Positions 54,228 through 62,707 of a DNA stretch of 64,000 nt are shown one piece after another. The DNA lies in contig CAYUAI010000013.1 in the NCBI GenBank assembly GCA_964442745.1, positions 1 through 64,000 on the forward strand, written 5' to 3'. Source of the stretch: CAYUAI01 sp964442745. GTDB taxonomy: Bacteria > Pseudomonadota > Gammaproteobacteria > S012-40. The translations under genes and the position numbers were made by a program. The notes beneath the pieces are model-generated. The model saw nothing but the letters and a program-made list of their open reading frames with translations. It had not been told where the DNA came from and made no database searches. The stretch's first letter is position 1; every line of letters starts with the position of its first letter.

Positions 54228-55103
54228 ATGGCAACTAAAAAAAGAGGCTTGGGGCGTGGCTTGGACGCGTTATTAAGTCCGGCCAAGTCATCACGGCTTG
54301 AAGGTGAGGAAAAAATAAGTCAGGTTCATGAATTAAAAGAGCTTCCGCTGGAGATGATTGAGCGCGGTCGATATCAGCCACGCTTAGATATGGATGCCGA
54401 TGGTTTGGAGAGCTTAGCTAATTCAATCAAAGCGCAAGGGATTGTCCAGCCGATCGTGGTTCGTCCTATTGCGTCTGGTCGGTATGAAATTATTGCCGGC
54501 GAGCGGCGATGGCGGGCTGCTCAATTGATTAATTTGCAGGCTATTCCGGCCATTATTAGAGATGTGGCAGATAGCGCGGCAGTGGCCATGGCACTGATTG
54601 AGAATATCCAACGCGAAGAACTCAATCCGATTGAAGAAGGGCAGGCGTTACAGCGGTTAATTGATGAATTTGAGATGACTCACTTGCAAGCGGCTGAAGC
54701 CGTGGGGCGTTCTCGAGCGGCGGTCACCAACTTATTGCGATTATTGACACTGAGCGAAGAGGTCAAGCGTTTAGTGAGCCATGGTGATTTAGAAATGGGA
54801 CATGCCAGAGCGTTGTTAACGCTGAGCAAAATTTCTCAAGCAAGTGCGGCAAAGATGGTGGTGTCCAAAGGTTTATCGGTGCGCGACACCGAGCGATTAG
54901 TGCGTCGCTTGCTGATTGAAGTCTCAGATGAAGAAAAATCACTCAAGTTTCAAGATCCTGATGTCAAAAAATTGCAAGACGATCTTGCTGAAAAATTAGG
55001 CGCTTCAGTGAAAATAAAACATGGTGCCAAAGGCAAAGGCAAATTGGAGATCGTTTATAATAGTTTGGATGAACTTGATGGAATTCTCGCTCATATCAAA
55101 TAA
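54228..55103 (+). CDS. parB: Chromosome partitioning protein ParB
   Basis: CTP-dependent parS-binding clamp. 291 aa. N-terminal ParA-stimulating RGLGRGLDALL, CTPase/GERR motifs (GRYQPRLDMD, IIAGERRWRAAQ, ENIQREELNPIEEG), helix-turn-helix MTHLQAAEAVGRSRAAVTNL, and a C-terminal dimer domain. Its predicted targets, two parS sites, are in recF. Confidence 0.97.
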   Translation: MATKKRGLGRGLDALLSPAKSSRLEGEEKISQVHELKELPLEMIERGRYQPRLDMDADGLESLANSIKAQGIVQPIVVRPIASGRYEIIAGERRWRAAQLINLQAIPAIIRDVADSAAVAMALIENIQREELNPIEEGQALQRLIDEFEMTHLQAAEAVGRSRAAVTNLLRLLTLSEEVKRLVSHGDLEMGHARALLTLSKISQASAAKMVVSKGLSVRDTERLVRRLLIEVSDEEKSLKFQDPDVKKLQDDLAEKLGASVKIKHGAKGKGKLEIVYNSLDELDGILAHIK

Positions 55104-55294
55104 ATCTCTTGTCGTGAAATAAGCCGTTTATTGCATTGCGATACTAAGCAAGTAGATTGTTTTTGACAAATCAATCTCTTGTGAAATAGTTATCACCATC
55201 AAATTGGCCGTATGCGGCTAAAACAACCATCTGAAGGCTTGCGGTTTGCTAGGTATGCAAGCTACAATGGCGCGCCTTTCAAGGGGGCGAATGC

Positions 55295-55501
55295 GTGGGC
55301 CAACCAAAGTCATCGAGTTTATTGCTTATTGGGGTAGGAACGATTCTTAGTTCCATGGTCGTTGCTGGATTTGTGCTGGGGTTTTTGGTCGACATGTGGT
55401 TAGAAACCGAACCGGTGTTTTTATTGTCATTCGGCTTGCTTGGTTTGTTAGGTGGCATGATAAAAGTATATAAGCTGCTCACTCATCCGGATATGAGCTG
55501 A
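55295..55501 (+). CDS. AtpZ/AtpI-like small membrane protein
   Basis: 68 aa with two membrane helices (LLLIGVGTILSSMVVAGFVL, VFLLSFGLLGLLGGMIKVY), matching the AtpZ-like protein often preceding atpI. It starts with GTG at 55295, supported by the strong AAGGGGG 6-7 nt upstream. First gene of the ATP synthase operon. Confidence 0.8.
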   Translation: MGQPKSSSLLLIGVGTILSSMVVAGFVLGFLVDMWLETEPVFLLSFGLLGLLGGMIKVYKLLTHPDMS

Positions 55502-55511
55502 GTTAAATGTT

Positions 55512-55895
55512 TTGGGCCACGATGTGATAAACGACGCGAAACGTTTAGTAAAAATTCAGCTTGTGCTTGTTTGTTTGGTTGCTTTAGTATTTTTACTGAC
55601 AAAGGGATTCTGGCAAGCTAATTCGGCGTTATATGGCGGAGGTATCAGCATTTTAATCGCATTGTTGCTGAGTCGAGGCGTTAGCAAAGCGAACATTTCT
55701 GCAGCGAAAAATCCGAGTAGTGGAGCAGGCATACTGTATTTCGGGGCGGTGCAGCGGTTCATACTCGTCCTGCTATTTTTTATTTTTGGGCTAGGTGTTC
55801 TGAAACTGGAGCCATTGGCGACGTGTATCGGGTTTGGTATTGTTCAGTTAGGTTATGTTTTTAGTCTTCGCTCCATGGCAAGAACGAAACATTAG
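55512..55895 (+). CDS. atpI: ATP synthase assembly protein AtpI
   Basis: 127 aa with four hydrophobic helices, the usual subunit I form, assisting c-ring assembly. The start is uncertain: TTG at 55512 or the in-frame GTG at 55524 (VINDAKRLVKIQ); ATGs nearby are out of frame. It follows the AtpZ-like gene by 10 bp. Confidence 0.85.
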   Translation: MGHDVINDAKRLVKIQLVLVCLVALVFLLTKGFWQANSALYGGGISILIALLLSRGVSKANISAAKNPSSGAGILYFGAVQRFILVLLFFIFGLGVLKLEPLATCIGFGIVQLGYVFSLRSMARTKH

Positions 55896-55936
55896 AACAC
55901 AAAAGATAATCAAGAGTTGAAAGTAGGAGTCAAGCT

Positions 55937-56782
55937 TTGAGCGAATCAGCAAATTCATCCGGTAGCGGTACCGTTGAATATATCCAACATCATTTAACGA
56001 ATTTTTGTGTAGGTGATTGTGATCCCATAACCCACCAAGCGGCTGGGTTTTGGGCGTTTCATCTGGACACCATCATCATCAGTGGTTTGTTAGCCTTTTT
56101 AATGTATAAAGTCAGTGTTAGACTCACCGCTAATCTTAATTCCGATGCACCCAGTGGGTTTCAAAACTTTGTTGAATTGATTCTCGACTTTGTGAATAAG
56201 CAAGTCAAAGACACTTTTCCAGGACATAATCCCATTATTGCGCCGTTAGCATTAACCATTTTCGTCTGGGTATGGTTAATGAACTTCATGGATTTAATTC
56301 CTGTTGATTTACTACCCGTGTTAGCCAGCGTCATCGGAATCAACTACTTGAAAGTGGTACCTACCACGGATTTAAATACCACCTTAGCTATTGCATTGGT
56401 TGTTTTTGCCTTAATCATTTATTATAACTTCAAGGTGAAAGGAGCGATCGGTTACCTCAAAATGTTCTTGTTTCATCCCTTTGGTAAGTTTTTTATTCCT
56501 GTCAATATTGTGATGAGCACCATTGAAGAATTAGCGAAACCGTTGAGTTTAGCACTTCGGTTGTTTGGTAATTTGTTTGCGGGTGAATTGGTATTTTTAC
56601 TGATTGCTTTGTTAGGCGGATCAGCCGCCATTGGCTTGGGATTATTCTTTATTATACCGCTCCAGGTGCTGTTAGATCTGGCTTGGTTGATTTTCCACCT
56701 TTTGGTTATTACTTTACAAGCTTTTATTTTTATGGTCTTGACCATCGTTTATCTTGGCATGGCACATACCGAAGATCATTAA
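55937..56782 (+). CDS. atpB: ATP synthase subunit a
   Basis: Proton-channel subunit of Fo. 281 aa. Conserved Arg in the region ELAKPLSLALRLFGNLFAGE, and the C-terminal helix LVITLQAFIFMVLTIVYLGM. It starts with TTG at 55937; AGGAG six nt upstream supports this rare start. Confidence 0.97.
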   Translation: MSESANSSGSGTVEYIQHHLTNFCVGDCDPITHQAAGFWAFHLDTIIISGLLAFLMYKVSVRLTANLNSDAPSGFQNFVELILDFVNKQVKDTFPGHNPIIAPLALTIFVWVWLMNFMDLIPVDLLPVLASVIGINYLKVVPTTDLNTTLAIALVVFALIIYYNFKVKGAIGYLKMFLFHPFGKFFIPVNIVMSTIEELAKPLSLALRLFGNLFAGELVFLLIALLGGSAAIGLGLFFIIPLQVLLDLAWLIFHLLVITLQAFIFMVLTIVYLGMAHTEDH

Positions 56783-56885
56783 GCGACGAGTGACGAATTT
56801 AGCAAACAACAACATTGTTAACGATTTTATTTAGATGAGTTTTATTTTATTGGTTTTTAATATTTATTGGTAAGGAGATATAGTT

Positions 56886-57170
56886 ATGACCCCTGATATG
56901 ATCGCAAATATTTATGCTTACACAGCCGTAGGTGTCGGTATAATTTTGGCTGCTGCAGGTTTGGGTTCAGCCATTGGCTGGGGTTTAATTTGCGCTAAAA
57001 CACTTGAGGGTATTGCTCGTCAGCCAGAAATGCGTCCAGCATTGATGACCAACATGTTTATTTTCGCCGGTTTAATGGAGTCCTTTCCTTTCATTATTTT
57101 AGCCTTTGCTATGTGGTTCTTGTTCGCTAATCCTTTCGTCGGTGCGTTGCAAGCGGCCATTGGTGGTTAA
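56886..57170 (+). CDS. atpE: ATP synthase subunit c
   Basis: 94-aa two-helix proteolipid. Loop ARQPEM, ion-binding carboxylate in helix 2 is Glu in FAGLMESFPF, where E. coli has Asp61. The first helix has WG (GSAIGWG) instead of the Gln of Na+-type rings, so H+ coupling is expected. A C-terminal extension ANPFVGALQAAIGG is present. Strong ribosome site AAGGAG. Confidence 0.96.
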   Translation: MTPDMIANIYAYTAVGVGIILAAAGLGSAIGWGLICAKTLEGIARQPEMRPALMTNMFIFAGLMESFPFIILAFAMWFLFANPFVGALQAAIGG

Positions 57171-57199
57171 GGTTAATATACGAAGACGAGGATAATGCG

Positions 57200-57670
57200 A
57201 TGAATATTACGGTTACCCTGTTTGCGCAGATGGTCGCATTTATTTTGCTCTTGTACTTTATGAATAAAGTACTATACAAGCCGATGAATAAAATGCTGAG
57301 TGATCGCCAAAAGCGCATTGCTGATGGCCTCGCCGCAGCAGAAAAAGGCATTAAAGAGCAAGAGCTTGCCGAAAAACGTGCATTAGAGAAGTTGGGCGAT
57401 GCGAAAAAGCAAGCTTCTGAAATTATTTCTCAGGCACAAAAACGAGCCAATGAAATTATTGAAGAAGCAAAAGATGGCGCCCGTACTGAAGCAGCGAAAA
57501 TTGAGAATGCGGCGAAAGCAGAAATCGATCAAGAAATTAATCGAGCGAAAGAGCAATTACGCAAAGAAGTCGCAGGTATTGCTGTGATTGGCGCGGGTAA
57601 AATTCTTAAGAAAGAGATTAATGCTGCTGCTCACGGGGATCTAATGAAAGATCTAGCCGCGCAGATATAG
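57200..57670 (+). CDS. atpF: ATP synthase subunit b
   Basis: Peripheral stalk; 156 aa: one N-terminal membrane helix (LFAQMVAFILLLYFMNKVLY) followed by a long charged helix. Between atpE and atpH. Confidence 0.97.
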   Translation: MNITVTLFAQMVAFILLLYFMNKVLYKPMNKMLSDRQKRIADGLAAAEKGIKEQELAEKRALEKLGDAKKQASEIISQAQKRANEIIEEAKDGARTEAAKIENAAKAEIDQEINRAKEQLRKEVAGIAVIGAGKILKKEINAAAHGDLMKDLAAQI

Positions 57671-57687
57671 TTTAAGGTATCCACAAT

Positions 57688-58224
57688 ATGGCAGAAGCAA
57701 GTACCATTGCGCGACCTTATGCACGAGCGATTTTCCAGTTAGCCCAGCAAAGCGATAGTCTGCAAGCGTGGGGCGATACGTTAGCCTCCGTTAAAGTGAT
57801 TGTTGGTGATCCACAAATGGTGGCGCTGATTAATAATCCGAAAATTGCGAATAGCAAAATCGTAGAAACCGTTTTTAGTTTGGCAGATAAGTCATTAATG
57901 GATGAAGGTAAGAGCTTCATCAAGCTGCTAGCTCAAAATGGGCGGTTAGGCGTGTTTGCTGACATTGTTGCTCAGTTTGAGAAATTTCGTGCGGAAGCGG
58001 AAAAGACCATGACGGCTGAAGTTGTGTCAGCCTATGAAGTCAGCGAAGCACAGCAATTAGAGATCGCCACTGCACTCAAAAACCGTTTAGGCTGTGATGT
58101 GACTCTGGTTTGTCGAACGGATGATACTTTGCTTGGTGGCGCGGTGATTCGTGCTGGCGACCTGGTTATCGACGGCTCTGTGGCTGGCCAAATAGATCGA
58201 CTTAAGAGTGAGTTGTCTCACTAA
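57688..58224 (+). CDS. atpH: ATP synthase subunit delta
   Basis: 178 aa; joins the stalk to F1. N-terminal TIARPYARAIFQLAQQ and C-terminal LLGGAVIRAGDLVIDGSV are family hallmarks. Confidence 0.97.
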   Translation: MAEASTIARPYARAIFQLAQQSDSLQAWGDTLASVKVIVGDPQMVALINNPKIANSKIVETVFSLADKSLMDEGKSFIKLLAQNGRLGVFADIVAQFEKFRAEAEKTMTAEVVSAYEVSEAQQLEIATALKNRLGCDVTLVCRTDDTLLGGAVIRAGDLVIDGSVAGQIDRLKSELSH

Positions 58225-58248
58225 CCCGAATGTTAAGAGGGAATAAGA

Positions 58249-59790
58249 ATGCAATTGAATCCCGCAGAAATTAGTGAATTAATTAAAGAAAAAATAAAAG
58301 ATTTTGATACCGCGACAGAAGTACGCACAGAAGGCACCATTGTTAGTGTCACTGATGGTATTGTCCGAATTCATGGCCTATCTGATGTCATGTCAGGTGA
58401 AATGTTAGCGTTTCCTGGTAACGTATTTGGTTTAGCATTGAACCTGGAACGTGACTCTGTGGGTGCGGTTATTCTTGGTGATTACAGTGGGTTGTCCGAA
58501 GGTGACAGTGCGAAATGTACGGGCCGAATTTTAGAGGTGCCGGTCGGTGAAGCCCTGTTGGGGCGTGTGGTTGATGCGTTGGGTAATCCCATTGATGGTA
58601 AAGGGCCGGTTAATACATCGTTATCTTCCGCCATTGAGAAAATCGCACCGGGTGTGATTGCCCGGCAGTCGGTGGACGAACCTGTGCAAACCGGTTTGAA
58701 GGCGATTGATGCGATGGTACCGATTGGTCGTGGTCAGCGGGAATTGATTATTGGTGACCGGCAAACCGGTAAAACGGCCGTGGCGATTGATGCCATTATC
58801 AATCAAAAGGGCACGGGTGTTAAATGTATCTATGTGGCGATTGGTCAAAAAGCCTCTTCGATTGTCAATGTGGTCAAAAAGTTAGAAGAGCATGGTGCAT
58901 TAGCGCACACCATTATTGTGTCTGCCGCCGCTTCTGAATCGGCCGCGTTGCAATATATTGCGCCTTATTCAGGTTGCAGCATGGGCGAGTTTTTCCGCGA
59001 TCGTGGTCAGGATGCGTTGATCGTCTATGATGATTTAACCAAACAAGCCTGGGCTTATCGACAAGTTTCTTTATTGTTACGGCGTCCACCAGGTCGAGAA
59101 GCCTATCCGGGGGATGTTTTCTATTTGCATTCACGGTTATTAGAACGTGCTTCTCGAGTCAATGCCGATTATGTAGAAAAGTTTACTAATGGTGAAGTGA
59201 AGGGGCGAACCGGTTCATTGACGGCCTTGCCGATCATTGAAACCCAAGCCGGTGATGTGTCTGCGTTTGTTCCTACCAATGTGATTTCCATCACTGATGG
59301 TCAGATTTTCTTAGAGACAGATTTGTTTAACTCAGGTATTCGACCAGCGATTAACGCCGGTTTATCTGTTTCTCGAGTGGGTGGTGCGGCACAAACCAAG
59401 ATTATCAAAAAACTCGGTGGGGGTGTGCGTCTTGATTTAGCGCAATACCGTGAACTGGCTGCCTTTGCTCAGTTTGCTTCGGATCTTGATGAAAGTACTC
59501 GTAAGCAAATCGAACGAGGTCAACGTGTGACCGAGTTGATGAAGCAAAAACAATATGCACCCTTATCGATTGCTGAGATGGCATTTAGTTTATTTGCTGC
59601 CAATGAAGGTTATATTGACGATGTTTCAGTGGATAAAGTCGTTGATTTTGAGATGGCTTTGCATGCATACATTAAGTCAAGCGCTGCTGCACTCGCCGAT
59701 AAGATTAACTCGACTGCTAATTTTAATGATGAAATTGCCAATGAAATGAAAAGTGCAATTGAATCTTTTAAATCAACCAGTACTTGGTAA
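58249..59790 (+). CDS. atpA: ATP synthase subunit alpha
   Basis: 513 aa, the standard size. Walker A GDRQTGKTAVAIDAI, catalytic-interface VYDDLTKQAWAYRQVSLL and PGREAYPGDVFYLHSRLLER. Confidence 0.99.
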   Translation: MQLNPAEISELIKEKIKDFDTATEVRTEGTIVSVTDGIVRIHGLSDVMSGEMLAFPGNVFGLALNLERDSVGAVILGDYSGLSEGDSAKCTGRILEVPVGEALLGRVVDALGNPIDGKGPVNTSLSSAIEKIAPGVIARQSVDEPVQTGLKAIDAMVPIGRGQRELIIGDRQTGKTAVAIDAIINQKGTGVKCIYVAIGQKASSIVNVVKKLEEHGALAHTIIVSAAASESAALQYIAPYSGCSMGEFFRDRGQDALIVYDDLTKQAWAYRQVSLLLRRPPGREAYPGDVFYLHSRLLERASRVNADYVEKFTNGEVKGRTGSLTALPIIETQAGDVSAFVPTNVISITDGQIFLETDLFNSGIRPAINAGLSVSRVGGAAQTKIIKKLGGGVRLDLAQYRELAAFAQFASDLDESTRKQIERGQRVTELMKQKQYAPLSIAEMAFSLFAANEGYIDDVSVDKVVDFEMALHAYIKSSAAALADKINSTANFNDEIANEMKSAIESFKSTSTW

Positions 59791-59805
59791 GCTGGGGAAC
59801 CTCTT

Positions 59806-60669
59806 ATGGCCGTTGGCAAAGAAATTAGAACTCAGATAAAGAGTATCAAAAATACCCAAAAGATTACTCGTGCCATGGAAATGGTGGCGGGTAGCAAAAT
59901 GCGTAAAGCGCAGAAGCGTATGCAGGCATCTAGACCGTATGCTCAAAAAATGCGCAATGTGGTTCACCATTTAGCGCATGCGCATCCTGAATATAAACAT
60001 CCTTATTTGCTAGATCGTGAAATTAAAAAGATAGGTTATATCGTTGTCTCCACCGATCGAGGTTTATGTGGTGGTTTGAATACCAATCTTTTTAAGAAAG
60101 CGATTTTTGGCTTGCGTGATTGGCATGATAAAGAGATTCCTGCTCAAATTTGTAGCATTGGGCAAAAAGGCGCCTCTTTTTTTAAGCGTTTTGGTGGCAA
60201 CATTGTCGCCCAAGTTTCCCACTTAGGGGATGAGCCTGGCATCAATGAGCTGATCGGCACGGTGAAAGTGATGTTGGATGCATTTGATAAAGGGGAAATC
60301 GATCGCTTGTTTTTGGTGAGCAATGAATTTGTTAATACCATGACCCAAAAACCGCAGATTGAGCAACTGTTGCCGATTCATGTGGAAGCCCCTGAAGTTG
60401 AGTTAAAACACCACTGGGATTACATGTATGAGCCTGAGGCAAAAGATGTTTTGGATCGGCTGATGGCCAGATACATCGAGTCTTTGGTTTATCAAAGCGT
60501 TGTTGAAAATATCGCCTGTGAGCAAGCGTCTCGCATGGTGGCGATGAAGAGTGCTTCCGACAACGCGGGTGATTTAATCAGCGATCTGCAGTTGGTTTAT
60601 AACAAGGCGCGTCAAGCAGCGATTACTCAAGAGATTTCCGAAATTGTCGGCGGAGCGGCTGCAGTTTGA
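59806..60669 (+). CDS. atpG: ATP synthase subunit gamma
   Basis: 287 aa central rotor shaft. N-terminal IKSIKNTQKITRAMEMVAGS and C-terminal ITQEISEIVGGAAA are typical. Confidence 0.98.
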   Translation: MAVGKEIRTQIKSIKNTQKITRAMEMVAGSKMRKAQKRMQASRPYAQKMRNVVHHLAHAHPEYKHPYLLDREIKKIGYIVVSTDRGLCGGLNTNLFKKAIFGLRDWHDKEIPAQICSIGQKGASFFKRFGGNIVAQVSHLGDEPGINELIGTVKVMLDAFDKGEIDRLFLVSNEFVNTMTQKPQIEQLLPIHVEAPEVELKHHWDYMYEPEAKDVLDRLMARYIESLVYQSVVENIACEQASRMVAMKSASDNAGDLISDLQLVYNKARQAAITQEISEIVGGAAAV

Positions 60670-60715
60670 CGGTAACAGAATTATTATTCTTTGAAAGTTT
60701 TAAGAGGAAATAGGC

Positions 60716-62095
60716 ATGAGCGCAGGTAGTGTTGTTCAAGTCATTGGCGCCGTGGTTGACGTAGAGTTTCCACGGGATTCAGTGCCGAAGGTATATGACG
60801 CATTAGTCGTTGATGAAGTAGCGTTAACGCTTGAAGTGCAACAGCAATTGGGTGACGGTGTCGTTAGAACAGTGGCGATGGGACCGAGTGACGGATTAAA
60901 GCGTGGGATTAACGTTAATAATACTGGCAAACCGATTTCAGTGCCTGTGGGTAATAAAACCCTCGGTCGTATTATGGACGTGTTGGGCAATCCCATTGAC
61001 GAGAAAGGTCCAATCGGTGAAGACGTTAAATGGGCGATTCATCGTAAAGCACCAACGTATGAAGAATTATTGCCCACCACGGATTTATTAGAAACCGGCA
61101 TTAAGGTGATTGATCTCATATGTCCTTTCGCAAAAGGCGGTAAGGTTGGTCTGTTCGGCGGTGCTGGGGTTGGTAAAACCGTTAACATGATGGAACTAAT
61201 TCGTAACATCGCGGCGGAGCACAGTGGTTATTCAGTGTTTGCTGGGGTAGGTGAGCGTACTCGTGAAGGTAATGACTTTTATCATGAAATGACAGACAGT
61301 AATGTTATTGATAAAGTGTCACTCGTGTATGGTCAGATGAATGAACCACCAGGTAACCGTTTGCGCGTAGCATTGACCGGTTTGACCATGGCAGAATATT
61401 TCCGTGATGAAGGTCGTGATGTTTTATTATTTGTTGATAATATTTACCGATACACACTGGCGGGAACAGAAGTTTCTGCCCTGTTAGGTCGGATGCCATC
61501 AGCGGTAGGTTATCAGCCGACCTTGGCAGAAGAAATGGGAGTGTTGCAGGAGCGAATTACTTCGACTAAAACGGGTTCCATTACTTCAATCCAAGCCGTA
61601 TATGTACCGGCTGATGATTTAACTGACCCATCACCTGCCACCACCTTCGCGCATTTGGATGCCACCGTGGTATTGTCACGGCAGATTGCTGAACTGGGTA
61701 TTTATCCAGCGGTTGATCCGCTTGATTCAACCAGTCGCCAATTGGATCCGTTGGTGATCGGTAATGAGCATTATGACGTGGCTCGTGCGGTACAGGGCAC
61801 TTTACAGCGCTATAAAGAATTAAAAGACATCATTGCCATTCTTGGTATGGATGAGTTATCCGAAGATGATAAACTGACGGTATCACGTGCTCGAAAAATC
61901 CAACGCTTTTTATCACAGCCTTTCTTTGTGGCTGAGGTATTCACGGGTTCACCAGGCAAATACGTTTCACTGAAAGATACTATTCGTGGATTTAAAGGCA
62001 TTGCTGACGGTGAATATGACAGTTTACCCGAACAAGCTTTTTACATGGTAGGATCGATTGAAGAAGCCGTAGAAAAAGCCAAAGCGATGCAATAA
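60716..62095 (+). CDS. atpD: ATP synthase subunit beta
   Basis: 459 aa catalytic subunit. Walker A GGAGVGKTVNMMELI, DELSEDD in place of DELSEED, and GERTREGNDFYHEM. Very close to enterobacterial AtpD by eye. Confidence 0.99.
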   Translation: MSAGSVVQVIGAVVDVEFPRDSVPKVYDALVVDEVALTLEVQQQLGDGVVRTVAMGPSDGLKRGINVNNTGKPISVPVGNKTLGRIMDVLGNPIDEKGPIGEDVKWAIHRKAPTYEELLPTTDLLETGIKVIDLICPFAKGGKVGLFGGAGVGKTVNMMELIRNIAAEHSGYSVFAGVGERTREGNDFYHEMTDSNVIDKVSLVYGQMNEPPGNRLRVALTGLTMAEYFRDEGRDVLLFVDNIYRYTLAGTEVSALLGRMPSAVGYQPTLAEEMGVLQERITSTKTGSITSIQAVYVPADDLTDPSPATTFAHLDATVVLSRQIAELGIYPAVDPLDSTSRQLDPLVIGNEHYDVARAVQGTLQRYKELKDIIAILGMDELSEDDKLTVSRARKIQRFLSQPFFVAEVFTGSPGKYVSLKDTIRGFKGIADGEYDSLPEQAFYMVGSIEEAVEKAKAMQ

Positions 62096-62112
62096 TAACT
62101 TGGAGTAGGTAT

Positions 62113-62532
62113 ATGGCTATGACAATCCATGTTGATATTGTCAGTGCTGAAGAAGAAATTTTCTCCGGTCCTGCTGAAATGGTGTTTGCACCTGCAATCA
62201 TGGGCGATGTGGGTATTATGCCACAGCATGCCCCGTTATTGACGGCACTTAAGCCGGGTGAAGTTCGGATTCAGAACGGCGATGAGGAACAATTCATCTA
62301 TGTCTCAGGTGGTATGTTAGAAGTTCAACCCCATGTGATCACCGTATTGGCTGATACGGCAGTGAGGGCTAAGGATCTGGACGAAGCAGCGGCTTTGGAG
62401 GCGAAACAAATTGCTGAAAAAGCCCTCAAAGATAAGCGATCCGATATTGATTATGCGAGAGCTCAGGCGGAACTGGCTGAAGCCATTGCACAATTGCAAA
62501 CTATCCAGCGTATCAAGAAAAATAGGCGCTGA
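62113..62532 (+). CDS. atpC: ATP synthase subunit epsilon
   Basis: 139 aa. N-terminal beta-sandwich (VDIVSAEEEIFSG, GDVGIMPQHAPLLTALKPG) and C-terminal helical hairpin (YARAQAELAEAIAQLQT). Last gene of the operon; terminator downstream. Confidence 0.97.
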   Translation: MAMTIHVDIVSAEEEIFSGPAEMVFAPAIMGDVGIMPQHAPLLTALKPGEVRIQNGDEEQFIYVSGGMLEVQPHVITVLADTAVRAKDLDEAAALEAKQIAEKALKDKRSDIDYARAQAELAEAIAQLQTIQRIKKNRR

Positions 62533-62565
62533 TTCATTAAGTTTTAGCACGTAATATAGATAAAG

Positions 62566-62596
62566 TAAAAAAAAGGGCATTTATGCCCTTTTTTTG
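62566..62596 (+). terminator. Rho-independent terminator of the atp operon
   Basis: Stem AAAAAGGGCAT/ATGCCCTTTTT with a short loop and a run of T, 33 bp after atpC. The A-run upstream could also serve the opposite strand. Confidence 0.9.
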
Positions 62597-62707
62597 TTTT
62601 CAATAAAGCAAAATGCGAGGGCTGTATTTGATAGCCATAGCGTTATAAAAAAGTCTTTCCGAGTATTCAAATCCTTTCCCATCATATAACCTAGCGTGAG
62701 GGCGATA

